Source: an uncultured Spirochaetia bacterium (lineage in GTDB: Bacteria; Spirochaetota; Brachyspiria; Brachyspirales; Brachyspiraceae). Taken from it: a stretch of 64,000 bases of DNA. Below are positions 10,125 to 19,625 of the stretch, piece by piece (position 1 is the first letter of the stretch; every line of letters starts with the position of its first letter). The notes under the pieces are model-generated. The model saw nothing but the letters and a program-made list of their open reading frames with translations, searched no databases and was not told where the DNA came from. The translations under genes were made by a program, and so were the position numbers. The stretch is taken from the NCBI GenBank assembly GCA_947040495.1, contig CAMRBQ010000002.1, positions 37,120 to 101,119 of the forward strand. Direction: 5' to 3'.

Positions 10125-10167
10125 AAAAAAAGCCATTCAAGATATTGCTATATTGAGTGGCTTTTTT
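10125..10167 (+). terminator. Terminator after pfp
   Basis: Arms AAAAAAGCCATTCAA and TTGAGTGGCTTTTTT pair over 15 positions with one G-U pair, ending in a T run. It lies between convergent pfp and asd and could serve both. Confidence 0.85.
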
Positions 10168-10217
10168 ATTTTTAAAGATGTTGAATTGTTATTACAAGTA
10201 TTTTATATTTTTTATAA

Positions 10218-11228
10218 TTAAACTGTAAGCATTGCCTCTGCTATTTGTATTGCATTTAATGCAGCACCCTTTAATATTTGGTCAGACACACACCAAAAGG
10301 CAAGCCCATTAGTTGTAGAAATATCTTTTCTAATACGCCCGATAAATACTTCATCTTTGCCTGTGCAGAAAAATGGCATTGGATATTCTTTATTCTCTGG
10401 ATTATCTAGTACGATAATACCTTGAGAGTTTTTCCATATATCTGTAGCCTCTTTGGCTGTGATAGGATTACAAGTTTCAATATTTATAGCCTCAGAATGT
10501 GCCCTCATTACAGGTACTCTTACACATGTGGCAGACACTTCAATACTATCATCTTCCATAATCTTTTTTGTCTCTGTAGTCATTTTCATTTCTTCTTTTG
10601 TATAGCCATTATCTGTGAATACATCAATTTGTGGGATTAAGTTAAAAGCTAATTGATGTGCAAACTTTTCAATTGTAACTTTTTTGCCATCAAGCATCTC
10701 TCTCATCTGTTGTTCGCACTCTTCCATAGCAGTAAGACCCGCACCACTTGCTGCCTGATATGTCGAAACAACAACACGCTTTATACCAACTTTTTTATGT
10801 ATAGGATTTAATGCTACAACCATTTGTATAGTAGAGCAATTTGGATTTGCTATTATGCCATTATGATTTTTGATAGCATGGGCATTTACCTCTGGTACAA
10901 TAAGTGGTATATCCTTATCATTTCGGAAAGCACTACTATTGTCTATAACTACGGCATTATTTTTTACTGCATATTGAGCAAATTCTTTAGCCCTTTCTGC
11001 CCCTGCTGAAAATAATGCTATATCTATATTTTTATTGTCGAAAGAGCTTTCTGTAAGGCATTCAATTGTATACTCTTTGTCTTTGAATTTAATTTTTTTG
11101 CCCGCACTTCTACTTGAAGCCATTAGGTATAAATTGTCTATAGGGAAATTACGTTTTTCTAACGTTTCCAACATCTGCTCCCCAACTGCCCCAGTCGCAC
11201 CAACTATTGCTACATTAACTTTTTTCAT
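10218..11228 (-). CDS. asd: Aspartate-semialdehyde dehydrogenase
   Basis: 336 residues, the usual length. Reduces beta-aspartyl phosphate to aspartate semialdehyde with NADPH, the branch point to lysine/diaminopimelate, threonine and methionine. The N-terminal Rossmann motif is VGATGAVGEQML. The catalytic Cys lies in ANPNCSTIQM, and the C-terminal half carries RVPVMRAHSEAINIE with the catalytic His. Gene-specific promoter elements (TTGACA-16-TATAAT) lie at 11277-11304. It is a single-gene unit convergent with pfp. A GGAGG sits about 14 bases before the start, further than usual, so the true start could differ slightly. Confidence 0.93.
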   Translation of the reverse strand: MKKVNVAIVGATGAVGEQMLETLEKRNFPIDNLYLMASSRSAGKKIKFKDKEYTIECLTESSFDNKNIDIALFSAGAERAKEFAQYAVKNNAVVIDNSSAFRNDKDIPLIVPEVNAHAIKNHNGIIANPNCSTIQMVVALNPIHKKVGIKRVVVSTYQAASGAGLTAMEECEQQMREMLDGKKVTIEKFAHQLAFNLIPQIDVFTDNGYTKEEMKMTTETKKIMEDDSIEVSATCVRVPVMRAHSEAINIETCNPITAKEATDIWKNSQGIIVLDNPENKEYPMPFFCTGKDEVFIGRIRKDISTTNGLAFWCVSDQILKGAALNAIQIAEAMLTV

Positions 11229-11276
11229 TTTTTATTACTGTCCTCCATGCTGATTATAATATGATTTAGTTATAAA

Positions 11277-11304
11277 ATTATATTATAAAAACAATTAATG
11301 TCAA
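11277..11304 (-). promoter_or_regulatory. Promoter of asd
   Basis: On the minus strand consensus TTGACA (11304-11299), a 16-base spacer and consensus TATAAT (11282-11277), about 50 bases before the asd start. Confidence 0.75.
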
Positions 11305-11502
11305 AAAACCTTTTTATTTGTACATTAATTGTATATAATAAGTAGCTATAAAAATAAAGTATATTATACTATTTAGAAATAATATTTATTTATAATTATA
11401 AGAATATGTACTATTATACATAAACAAGTATTGTTAGAAATGATGTATTGTAAATTTTATTTTTAGAGAGTAAAGTGTCAGTATAAAATATTATTTGTTT
11501 AT
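11305..11502. other. Intergenic AT-rich region between divergent asd and chemoreceptor genes
   Basis: No gene, RNA or repeat was recognised. The asd promoter lies on its left and a sigma-28-like promoter on its right. Confidence 0.4.
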
Positions 11503-11530
11503 TAAAAAAATAGATTTTATATTCCGATAA
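11503..11530 (+). promoter_or_regulatory. Sigma-28 (FliA)-type promoter of the chemoreceptor gene
   Basis: TAAA, a 16-base gap and TCCGATAA match the flagellar sigma consensus TAAA-N15-GCCGATAA at 11 of 12 specified bases. The start codon follows 20 bases later. The same layout occurs before the chemoreceptor at 59225. Confidence 0.6.
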
Positions 11531-11549
11531 TAATTTCAAAGGTATTTCT

Positions 11550-14351
11550 ATGACTATTAAAGTAAAAATCGTTGGTATGTTAGTAATTTTTATTCTAATT
11601 GCCTCTATTTTTGTTTCCATTTCAAATAATGCTGCTATAAACAGTCCTATTGAAAATGCGATTCAAGATAGTGCTATACAAAATACGAAGATGTTGCAAT
11701 CTGTTATAGAGAATCAAGTTGCAAGTGGAGAAAACTATAGTATTGTTTTGGCAAAGGTTTTAGAAAGTTATTATAAAATCAGAAGGACTACCGAATCTGA
11801 AAATGATATAAAAACTGTATTCATGGATTTTGAAATTAATAATAGAGATAAATATTTTTTTGGATTCTACATCTTTATAGACAATGCTAATGATCAAATA
11901 AGCCAATTCAAATATGTTAAAGATGGTTTATTATATGATTCGGAATGGCTTTTAAATGGAAATACAAGAGATAAAATATATGAAGATGTAAAAAATATTA
12001 AGGCAGGCGATACATATATTACAGCAGGTATTAATAGATTATTTGGTAATAAAGTGCTTTTTATATTTTCACCTGTGTACTTAAATAATGAGATTATTGG
12101 TATGTCAGCGAGCATTATAGATTTAGATTTATTAGCGGCATATATAGAAGACTTTAACTATATAGCAGATTCAAGTATTATAATGACACATAGAGATAGT
12201 GGGGATATTTTATATTATAATAAAGATAACAATTATGTACTTGAGAATGAATTTTCACTCGATATATTATCGTCTATAAGATATAAAGATACTATTTCTA
12301 GAGATATATCTTATGGGAGCAATATTAATAGTAAAGAAGGGTTTAAATATTATTATACGAGGTCTTATAATGGTATAGATATAATTTTATTAGTACCAAC
12401 ATTTGTGTTTAAATCTGCTGCTGTAAATATGAATATTACCACATTTATTTCTGTATTTATTGCCATACTTTTTATAGTAATTGTATATTATATTGCATTA
12501 TCTAATATATTTAAACCAATAATTTCAATATCAGATGTCTTAGAGAATAGTGTGCAGAAAAAAGAGCTTGGCTTAAAATTTAATAAATATGAACTTCCTG
12601 ATGAGGTTGGAGAGGTTACAATTTGGTTCCATATATTTATGGATAATATCTATTTTACAGTGTCGAATATAAAAAATATTTTATCATTAATTCTTAATCA
12701 ATCGAATATATTGAAAGAGAATGTTGATGAAAATTCAAGGATAATGAAAGATATATTAAATTCTACTCCATCGATACAAAACACAATTTCTTTAGAAACA
12801 AAGCATATCGAATATATGAAGTCGGATATAATAGATATAAGTGATACGATTGATAAAAATGCTGATACATTAGATGGAATTAAAAAAACAATTAAAAATT
12901 TTCAAATGATGATAGATGACCAAATATCCCATGTGAAAAAACTATCATTGGGAACTGAAAGCATTTTAAGTAATATGAAGCATCAAAATTCTCAAAATAG
13001 TTCTTTGTTTGAAAAGATAAAAGAGGTTCATTCTTCTTCTGTCATAAATAAAAAGAGAATAGAAGATACATTAACAACCACAAAAGATTTAACAAATTTG
13101 ATTGGTTCGATTAATGATTTTGTAAATTCAATAACAAATATAGCACAGCAAACAAATTTACTTGCGATGAATGCGGCAATAGAGGCTGCTCATGCTGGTG
13201 AACATGGACTTGGTTTTGCTGTTGTTGCAGAAGAGATTAGAAAACTTTCAGATATATCTAATAAAGAAGCTGAAAATGCTCATCAATCTTTAGCAGCCAT
13301 TTATAATCAGATAACAAGTGGAAACTTAGATATTAGTCAAGCTAGAGAAAGTTTTGATTCATTAATATTTAATACGAAAGAGATGGTTGAGTCTGTCTTA
13401 GTTGAAAAAAATAATTCGGAATCCGAAAATTTGAGAATTTTAAATACAATATCTGTAACTATATCAAATGTTTTTCATATAACTGAAGATATAAAAAATC
13501 AAAATACTGCTATCTTAGATAAATTTTATAATTCTTCTAATGATATGCAACAAATAGCATCATTATTATCTCATTCAAATGAATCATTTAATAAACTAAA
13601 ACATATGTCTGAAGAAGTAAATGATGAAGTTTCAAAATTATCTATTGATTTTGAAAAAATATATAATATTTCAGAAAACATTTCTAATGCTATCTGTAAT
13701 ACCAATTCCTCTGTTTCTAAATTAGATTCGGAAATTGAAAAATATAAATTAATTGATATTGACTTAATTGATAATGGATCAGCAGATTCTGTTAGTGTGA
13801 GTGTTATTGGCTATCAGGTTTTATTTATAGAAACATTTATTAAAGAAACATTTGGCGAACAGCAGTATCATGAATGGATTGAAACATTGCCACCTCAGGT
13901 GTCTATGTTATTAAAATCAGATATATACAACAGAGATTTTTATCCAGCTATAACATCATATCTAGACCCGTTAAATTTTTTGCTTAATTATTTTTATGAT
14001 GGTGAACTTGATAAGATGGTCAATTTTGGTAGGCATATGTATAGAACTACGTTTTCTCAAATGCTTGCTTCTATACTAAAAGTATTTCCAAAGAGAAGCA
14101 TATTAAATATTGCATCATCTAAATTTAATTTATATTTTAAAAATGCTAATATGATCCCAGTAAAGGTTCGGTCTAAAAGTGTAATACTTCATGTTAATTC
14201 TTTTAGTGAGATGAATGAAGCAACGGAGTATGTTATATTAGGATGGCTAGAAGAATTGTTTAGAGATAACAGAAACTCAAATACCAATGTTACAAAGACC
14301 GATGCTATATCTAGTGGAAGCAAATATACTGAGTATATAGTCAATTTTTAA
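11550..14351 (+). CDS. Methyl-accepting chemotaxis protein with extra C-terminal domain
   Basis: 933 residues. An N-terminal membrane helix (about 8-28) is followed by a periplasmic sensor of roughly 260 residues that resembles a dCACHE fold, a second helix (about 295-320), a HAMP-like segment and a long coiled-coil signalling domain. The CheA/CheW-binding hairpin is clear: [20 protein letters not shown] followed by [15 protein letters not shown]. It differs from ordinary receptors after residue 745, where a helical globular domain replaces the usual short tail: [15 protein letters not shown], then [20 protein letters not shown]. The pattern recalls H-NOX/DUF2378-like domains (FGEExWxxI then YPxxxxY), but I see no certain haem-ligand His. 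It would report to CheA. It is driven by a sigma-28-type promoter. Confidence 0.85.
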   Translation: MTIKVKIVGMLVIFILIASIFVSISNNAAINSPIENAIQDSAIQNTKMLQSVIENQVASGENYSIVLAKVLESYYKIRRTTESENDIKTVFMDFEINNRDKYFFGFYIFIDNANDQISQFKYVKDGLLYDSEWLLNGNTRDKIYEDVKNIKAGDTYITAGINRLFGNKVLFIFSPVYLNNEIIGMSASIIDLDLLAAYIEDFNYIADSSIIMTHRDSGDILYYNKDNNYVLENEFSLDILSSIRYKDTISRDISYGSNINSKEGFKYYYTRSYNGIDIILLVPTFVFKSAAVNMNITTFISVFIAILFIVIVYYIALSNIFKPIISISDVLENSVQKKELGLKFNKYELPDEVGEVTIWFHIFMDNIYFTVSNIKNILSLILNQSNILKENVDENSRIMKDILNSTPSIQNTISLETKHIEYMKSDIIDISDTIDKNADTLDGIKKTIKNFQMMIDDQISHVKKLSLGTESILSNMKHQNSQNSSLFEKIKEVHSSSVINKKRIEDTLTTTKDLTNLIGSINDFVNSITNIAQQTNLLAMNAAIEAAHAGEHGLGFAVVAEEIRKLSDISNKEAENAHQSLAAIYNQITSGNLDISQARESFDSLIFNTKEMVESVLVEKNNSESENLRILNTISVTISNVFHITEDIKNQNTAILDKFYNSSNDMQQIASLLSHSNESFNKLKHMSEEVNDEVSKLSIDFEKIYNISENISNAICNTNSSVSKLDSEIEKYKLIDIDLIDNGSADSVSVSVIGYQVLFIETFIKETFGEQQYHEWIETLPPQVSMLLKSDIYNRDFYPAITSYLDPLNFLLNYFYDGELDKMVNFGRHMYRTTFSQMLASILKVFPKRSILNIASSKFNLYFKNANMIPVKVRSKSVILHVNSFSEMNEATEYVILGWLEELFRDNRNSNTNVTKTDAISSGSKYTEYIVNF

Positions 14352-14432
14352 ATGTTTTGAGTTATATATATAACCAATGGCTTTTATTCTTAGTTCTTTT
14401 GATTAAAAGTATCCAATAAAAAATATTATTTC

Positions 14433-14460
14433 TTGAAATATAGTTTATATATGATATCCT
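14433..14460 (+). promoter_or_regulatory. Putative promoter of rnfB
   Basis: TTGAAA, a 16-base spacer and TATCCT, 50 bases before the start codon. A moderate match. Confidence 0.4.
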
Positions 14461-14509
14461 ATGTACTCATTAATTTTAATATTTGGAATAATACTTAGGG
14501 ATTATAGAA

Positions 14510-15316
14510 ATGAATACAATAATAATTGCGTCAATATCTTCTGGCTCTATAGCTCTTTTGCTTTCTGTTTTACTTATTATATCTAGTAGGTTTTTTCATA
14601 CAGAGGTGGATGAAAAAGTTGAAAAAATTATGGCTGTCTTACCACTTGCTAATTGTGGTGCTTGTGGCAAACCTGGATGTGCCCAGCTTGCTAGCGCTAT
14701 TGTGAAAGGAGAGGCGTCTGTTGATGCTTGTACTGTTGGTGGTACTGATGTAACAAATGCTATTGCTGATATTATAGGCATAGAAGCCCCAGAGGCAAAA
14801 GAAAAAACACGTGCCTTTATATTTTGCCATGGATTTTATAATATTTCTTTTTCTCATAAAATGTATTTTGGTGTAAATAAATGTTCAGCAGCTCATCTGA
14901 TAGGCGGAAACAAAGATTGCTCTTATGGATGTTTGGGCTTTATGGATTGTAAAGCTTCTTGCCAATTTAATGCGATAGTAGAAGGGGAGGGCGGCATCCC
15001 AGATATAGTAGAAGATAAATGTACTTCTTGTGGTGCATGTGTGAAAGCCTGTCCTCGTAAATTGATTGAGATACATCCTGTAAGTCAAAAATTTCACATA
15101 TATTGCAACTCGCATGATAAAGGACCACTTGCTAAAAAGCAATGTCAAAAAGCATGTATAGCATGTGGTATATGTGTGAAAAAATCAGGAGGTGCTATAA
15201 AAATGCATGATTTCTTGGCAGAGATTGATTATTCAAATTACAGTCTTAATGAAGAGAATAGCACTGGTTGTCCTAGTGGTGCATTGACTGGTGAAGATAT
15301 AAATGTAGTGAAGTAG
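14510..15316 (+). CDS. rnfB: RnfB-like ferredoxin subunit of the Rnf electron transport complex
   Basis: 268 residues. RnfB carries Fe-S clusters passing electrons between ferredoxin and the ion-pumping Rnf complex. It begins with one membrane helix (about residues 5-27), followed by the Fe4S cluster motif ANCGACGKPGCAQLA typical of RnfB (CxxCGxxxC), then two ferredoxin-like motifs: CTSCGACVKACP and a second split one, CQKACIACGICVKKSGGAI. A further Cys-rich part (SYGCLGFMDCKASCQFNAI) is also characteristic. In known operons rnfB is encoded with rnfCDGEA. None of those genes is adjacent, so here it is an orphan or the rest lies elsewhere. It is convergent with the next gene across a bidirectional terminator. 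Confidence 0.88.
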   Translation: MNTIIIASISSGSIALLLSVLLIISSRFFHTEVDEKVEKIMAVLPLANCGACGKPGCAQLASAIVKGEASVDACTVGGTDVTNAIADIIGIEAPEAKEKTRAFIFCHGFYNISFSHKMYFGVNKCSAAHLIGGNKDCSYGCLGFMDCKASCQFNAIVEGEGGIPDIVEDKCTSCGACVKACPRKLIEIHPVSQKFHIYCNSHDKGPLAKKQCQKACIACGICVKKSGGAIKMHDFLAEIDYSNYSLNEENSTGCPSGALTGEDINVVK

Positions 15317-15351
15317 TAATTATTATTTTTTAATATTAAATTAATAATTAC
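15316..15351. terminator. Bidirectional terminator between rnfB and the DUF4384-like gene
   Basis: GTAATTATTA (15316-15325) and TAATAATTAC (15342-15351) form a perfect 10-bp stem spanning the ends of two convergent genes. Confidence 0.55.
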
Positions 15352-16526
15352 TATTCTGTATTTATCTTTATAATTGGGAGATTTGGGTCTTGAGCTTCTA
15401 TAGCATCTTCCCCACATTTGATAACTATCTTTTTTATCATATAGTTTTTTTTGTTAACTTTTGGCTCTAGAGCTTTTTTTATATCTTTAACAAATTCTAA
15501 TTTTTCTATTATTTCTGGAAATGCAGTTTTTGATAGATTGTTTTTATTATACATCTCTTTATTATTGTTTGAATATATAAGATATGCTTTTGAAATACCA
15601 TTAGAGTTTAATATAAACTCTATATTATTAGATTCTGAGGGGCTTTGATATATATTATTAGATATTAACATTGTATTATTTGTAGCATTGCCTTTGTTAT
15701 AATTATTTGGATATAATAATATCATATTTGTACTAGGCTCTGAAACATATATGATATTTATATATCCATCTTCATATAGTTCAAAATTAAATTTTATACT
15801 GTCGCCTATATTAAAATTCTCATTGGTATTTATTTTTTGAAAATCCCCATTAGGATTTTTTTTCTCTATCCAAAAGTCTACATATTTTTCATCTTCTCCA
15901 ATCGAAGTATCCTCTGATATATTTTCAAGCATACTAGAGGCAAAATTAAATTTTAATATAGATATAATTTGGCTACTCACATTTTGTATTTCATTTGTAT
16001 TTGATATACTAGTTGTATATAATATATTTTTATTATTATTTATAAGACTAAAATCATACATTTTTATAATATTAGTGGTAAATGTCGTATTTGTTATTAA
16101 TGATATATTATTTGTTTGAGATACTGTTATATTAGTTTGATTATTATGTACTATATTTGTATTTGGGCTTGTCGCTATATTTGTTATAATATTTGTGTTA
16201 AAATATAATTTTGGTAGAATGACATATTCACTATTGAATGTCGATGAGGCTTCTAATAGATTTGTTATATTTGCTTCGTCTAAATTTATTTTCTCTTTTT
16301 TTAATTTTCTATGTATTTTTTCATATTTTATAAGTTTAATAAATCCTGCATTCATTAAATTGACAGAAAATATTTTTAATATTTTTCTATCTTTTTTATA
16401 GGTGTTTGGAATAGGCATCATAGATACTATTGTTTGTTCTTTTGCATATATTGCTATAGTGTTGATAAGAAATATTGATAATAATAATAATATAAAACAC
16501 ACCGTATTTTTTTTTGCTTTGTTCAT
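15351..16526 (-). CDS. Exported protein with DUF4384-like domain
   Basis: 391 residues. Residues 1-28 form a signal peptide (IFLINTIAIYA then KEQT). About residues 30-110 resemble the N-terminal region of CsgG-like or lipoprotein-associated exported proteins (VILPKLYFN preceded by a helical part). A Thr/Asn-rich low-complexity stretch (about 110-165, repeated TNI/NTN) follows. Residues 235-330 look like a DUF4384 domain: NFNIGDSIKFNFELYEDGYI, then YVSEPSTNMILLYPNNYNKG. Such domains are found in surface or envelope proteins of several Gram-negative groups. The gene starts 3 bases after the parB stop, so it is likely cotranscribed with parB. This pairing looks fortuitous and its role is unknown. 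Confidence 0.65.
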   Translation of the reverse strand: MNKAKKNTVCFILLLLSIFLINTIAIYAKEQTIVSMMPIPNTYKKDRKILKIFSVNLMNAGFIKLIKYEKIHRKLKKEKINLDEANITNLLEASSTFNSEYVILPKLYFNTNIITNIATSPNTNIVHNNQTNITVSQTNNISLITNTTFTTNIIKMYDFSLINNNKNILYTTSISNTNEIQNVSSQIISILKFNFASSMLENISEDTSIGEDEKYVDFWIEKKNPNGDFQKINTNENFNIGDSIKFNFELYEDGYINIIYVSEPSTNMILLYPNNYNKGNATNNTMLISNNIYQSPSESNNIEFILNSNGISKAYLIYSNNNKEMYNKNNLSKTAFPEIIEKLEFVKDIKKALEPKVNKKNYMIKKIVIKCGEDAIEAQDPNLPIIKINTE

Positions 16527-16529
16527 AAC

Positions 16530-17468
16530 TTAATATTCTATAATTTCCTTTGTGGATGATTTTTTTTGATACTCATCTTTTTCAAGTATATCAATAATTC
16601 GGATTAAATCATCTGAACTGTAATATTCAATGACAATTTTGCCAGACTGACCATTTTTGTCTACTACATTAACTTTTGTTGCAAATATTTTTTCTAAATC
16701 ATTTTCTATTTTTTTTAGATTTGGGTCATTAGGTTTTGCTTCATTATCTTTATATATATTTTTATCTTTTATTTTTACAATATTTTCGATATCTCTAACA
16801 GATAAAGATTTTTCTACTATTTCTATGGCAAGCCTTTCTCTTCTGATTTCATCTTTTTCAGAGAGCAGTGCCCTTGCATGCCCTTCGCTAATTTTTTCTT
16901 CTATTATGAGTTGTTTTATACTATCAGAGAGCTCAAGTATACGCATAGAGTTTGTTACAGTGCTTCTATTTCTACCTATTCTTTTGGCAAGGTCATCATG
17001 TTTTATTTTGAAATCATCTATAAGTTTACGATAGCTTAAAGCAATTTCAACAGCATTTAAATCTGCTCTTTGTATATTTTCAATAAGCGTGATCTCAAGC
17101 ATTTTTTCATCGGCAACTTCAATAACAATAGCATCAGCTTCTTCCATACCAAGTGATTGTAATGCACGGAATCGCCTCTCCCCAGATACAAGTTGATATT
17201 CATTATCTTTGCATCTTAGTGTGAGTGGATTGATAAGACCATTAGATTTTATAGTTTCCGCAAGCTCTTTTATTTCATTGTCATTAAAAACTTTTCTTGG
17301 CTGGTCAGGATTTGGTTTTATTTTTGATAAAAGAATTTTACTAACACCAACTGTAGTATGTACCTCGTCTAAAGATTTTCTTATTTCTTTATCATTATTT
17401 ATAATATTTTCTTTATCACTTTTCAGTAGTGCATCTAGCCCTTTTCCAAGCCCTCTTTTTTTCGACAT
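16530..17468 (-). CDS. parB: ParB/Spo0J chromosome partitioning protein
   Basis: 312 residues. ParB loads at centromere-like parS sites, spreads as a CTP-dependent clamp and helps segregate the origin with ParA. The N-terminal signature KRGLGKGLDALL is the usual ParA-contact start. The ParB/Srx domain has KPNPDQPRKVF and the CTP-binding GERRFRA box. A helix-turn-helix (KRIGRNRSTVTNSMRILELS) precedes a C-terminal dimerisation region with GKIVIEYYSSDDLIRIIDIL. No parA gene is adjacent in the window, which is less usual. GGGAG lies before the ATG. It is probably transcribed with the DUF4384-like gene. Confidence 0.93.
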   Translation of the reverse strand: MSKKRGLGKGLDALLKSDKENIINNDKEIRKSLDEVHTTVGVSKILLSKIKPNPDQPRKVFNDNEIKELAETIKSNGLINPLTLRCKDNEYQLVSGERRFRALQSLGMEEADAIVIEVADEKMLEITLIENIQRADLNAVEIALSYRKLIDDFKIKHDDLAKRIGRNRSTVTNSMRILELSDSIKQLIIEEKISEGHARALLSEKDEIRRERLAIEIVEKSLSVRDIENIVKIKDKNIYKDNEAKPNDPNLKKIENDLEKIFATKVNVVDKNGQSGKIVIEYYSSDDLIRIIDILEKDEYQKKSSTKEIIEY

Positions 17469-17549
17469 TTTTTATTATCTCCCAAAAAATAAACAAATTA
17501 ATATTAGTAGTATATTATTTATATCAAAAATTGCAAAATATACTATATT

Positions 17550-19295
17550 TTATAGCAAGGTTAGTATGCCTATAATATAGGTTGGCGAATCTATCAAAAA
17601 AGAAAAACTGTAAGGATTCCTTATTATATTCTTTTTTTTCATTATAAAAATAAGTATAAAAGCATATAAAAAAACAGTTATATATTTTAGTTTATTAATA
17701 TCATAGTATCCAAAATATACAGCAAGTATAATAGATAAAGATAATAATATCGGTAGTATAGCAAATATTTTATAAAGTATATTTATATCAATAAAAGAAA
17801 TAATAGATTTTGTGCCTGCAATTTTATCACTCTGTGAATTTCGTATATCAAAAAATATTTGCCTCATTAACATAAAGAAAAATATAATGACTGTAGAAAA
17901 TATTATGTTTTTTTGTTGTTTATATATATCCATTTGATAATAAATTATATATGAGCCATTAAGCAAAATAGTTACAGCAAATGTAATAACCCAAGCCTTG
18001 AAATATGCGAGTTTTTTAAATAATGTAAAAATCAAAGAGCGAGAAGATTCCATGTTTTTTTTAAAACTCATATTATACGCTATCCCAAGTACAAATGAAA
18101 AAAGGCTAAGGATTAAAATACTAGTTCCAAGGTAGTATGCCAATAAAAGCATAGTTACAGTTGATAGTAAAATAATTATCATCATAATATTTTTAATTTT
18201 CATAAAAAATAGATACTGTGGATTATTGCTTATCGTTAAACTGTCATTGGTATAGTGATTAATGCTGCTCATTATAAAATAATAACATGCTGTTAATAAT
18301 CCTATTTGATATACATTTTTTATTTCAAGCACATCGCTAATCATAAATGATATAAAAAAAGCACCTATAGCAAAAAATAAATTACTATATGTTAGAAATT
18401 TTAATATATTATCAATATACTTTTCTATACCTTTACTGCTTATTGTATGTAGGGAATTTGCGATTTCTTCTATCAGCCAATCTGGTGTAGAAGCCCCTGC
18501 TGTAATGCCTATTTTCTCATATCCTGAAAAATCTATATTATATAAATCTTCTTCTTTTTCTATATAATAAGATTTTTTTATTTCGCTTGCCACCTCATAA
18601 AGCCTTTTGGTATTGCTGCTATCTTTTCCGCCTATAACTAAAACTAAATCATTTCTGTCTGCCAGTTTTTTTGTTTCTTCTTGCCTTAATGATGTTGCTG
18701 CACATATAGTATTTTTGATTATTATATTGTCGCTGTCTTTATAGTAGTCTTTAATCTTTTCACTTAGGATGTTAAAGACTTCATTTTGCATAGTAGTTTG
18801 TGAAACTATAAGTATATTTTTATTATCTTTTGGTAGGCCTTCAATATCACTTTCTTTTATGATAACATAGCCGCCATGATTTTCTTCTGCAAAACCAATA
18901 ATACCAATAACTTCAGGATGTTCTTTTTTACCAATGATAATAGTTCTATAGCCTAGTCTGTTATATTTTTTTACAATTGATTGCACATCTGCTACATATT
19001 TACATGTAAGATTAACCACTTCTTTGGCATGATTTTTTATTTCTTTGAGCCTCTTAGGACTGACACCATGTGCTCGTATTATAACTTTTTTATCTTTCAA
19101 GTCGGATAATGGACTACTATCTTCAAATGTAGTAACACCACTATTTTCAAGCATCTTGATAGTTTGAGGGTTATGAATGAGATGCCCATCAACATATATA
19201 GTTTCTTTCGTTTTTAAGGCATACGAAAAAGACTTCTCGACAGCATTTTTAACACCATCACAAAAGCCTGCATATTTTGCTATTTCTATTCGCAT
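17550..19295 (-). CDS. ispH: IspH-UbiA fusion: HMBPP reductase joined to a UbiA-like membrane domain
   Basis: 581 residues. Residues 1-290 are IspH (LytB), the Fe-S enzyme making IPP and DMAPP in the last step of the MEP isoprenoid pathway. The three cluster cysteines are Cys12 (GFCDGVKNA), Cys98 (NLTCKYV) and Cys198 (NTICAATSLRQEE), with the EHPEV and TAGASTPDWLIEE motifs. Residues 295-581 form 8 or 9 hydrophobic helices. Motifs resembling the two UbiA prenyltransferase Mg-PPi boxes are NHYTND (346-351, degenerate) and DIRNSQSDKIAGTKS (483-497). IspH is normally alone, about 290-320 residues. The frame is continuous through the junction. If real, it links precursor formation to a prenyl-transfer or lipid step at the membrane. 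Confidence 0.85.
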   Translation of the reverse strand: MRIEIAKYAGFCDGVKNAVEKSFSYALKTKETIYVDGHLIHNPQTIKMLENSGVTTFEDSSPLSDLKDKKVIIRAHGVSPKRLKEIKNHAKEVVNLTCKYVADVQSIVKKYNRLGYRTIIIGKKEHPEVIGIIGFAEENHGGYVIIKESDIEGLPKDNKNILIVSQTTMQNEVFNILSEKIKDYYKDSDNIIIKNTICAATSLRQEETKKLADRNDLVLVIGGKDSSNTKRLYEVASEIKKSYYIEKEEDLYNIDFSGYEKIGITAGASTPDWLIEEIANSLHTISSKGIEKYIDNILKFLTYSNLFFAIGAFFISFMISDVLEIKNVYQIGLLTACYYFIMSSINHYTNDSLTISNNPQYLFFMKIKNIMMIIILLSTVTMLLLAYYLGTSILILSLFSFVLGIAYNMSFKKNMESSRSLIFTLFKKLAYFKAWVITFAVTILLNGSYIIYYQMDIYKQQKNIIFSTVIIFFFMLMRQIFFDIRNSQSDKIAGTKSIISFIDINILYKIFAILPILLSLSIILAVYFGYYDINKLKYITVFLYAFILIFIMKKKNIIRNPYSFSFLIDSPTYIIGILTLL

Positions 19296-19321
19296 GTATA
19301 ACGATTATTTAGAATAATTTT

Positions 19322-19510
19322 TTATAAAGATTTTTTAACTTTATTGCTTTTTATACAGTTGCTACATACTCTTATAGATTTTGTTGCACCATTAACGTCA
19401 GCTCGAATATTTTGAAGATTAACATTAAATGATCTTTTCGTTTTTGCATTTGAATGACTTACGTTATTTCCAGTTTGTTTTCTTTTTCCACATATTGCAC
19501 AAGATTTCAT
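19322..19510 (-). CDS. rpmB: 50S ribosomal protein L28
   Basis: 62 residues, the usual size. The start ([20 protein letters not shown]) is typical of L28, with CxxC at residues 4-7 and a second CxxC (VCSNCIK) near the end, consistent with a zinc-ribbon form. GGGAGA lies before the ATG and a good promoter (TTGACG-17-TATACT) lies at 19555-19583. The ispH-ubiA gene begins 26 bases after its stop, so they are probably cotranscribed, tying isoprenoid enzyme expression to a ribosomal promoter. Confidence 0.93.
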   Translation of the reverse strand: MKSCAICGKRKQTGNNVSHSNAKTKRSFNVNLQNIRADVNGATKSIRVCSNCIKSNKVKKSL

Positions 19511-19554
19511 TATATATCTCCCAACAGTCTATTTTAATTTATTTTAGTCGACAA

Positions 19555-19583
19555 AGTATACTTTATTTATATTTAAACGTCAA
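19555..19583 (-). promoter_or_regulatory. Promoter of rpmB
   Basis: On the minus strand TTGACG, a 17-base spacer and TATACT, about 45 bases before the rpmB start. Confidence 0.7.
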
Positions 19584-19625
19584 GCATTATTAAATTCTTT
19601 ATTTTATATAATTGTGTAGGTATCG

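Noticed and set aside
15451..17580. Long antisense frames opposite the DUF4384-like and parB genes
   Set aside because: Shadows of real genes; hydrophobic Ser/Phe/Leu-rich composition arises from the reverse complement of Lys/Asn-rich codons.
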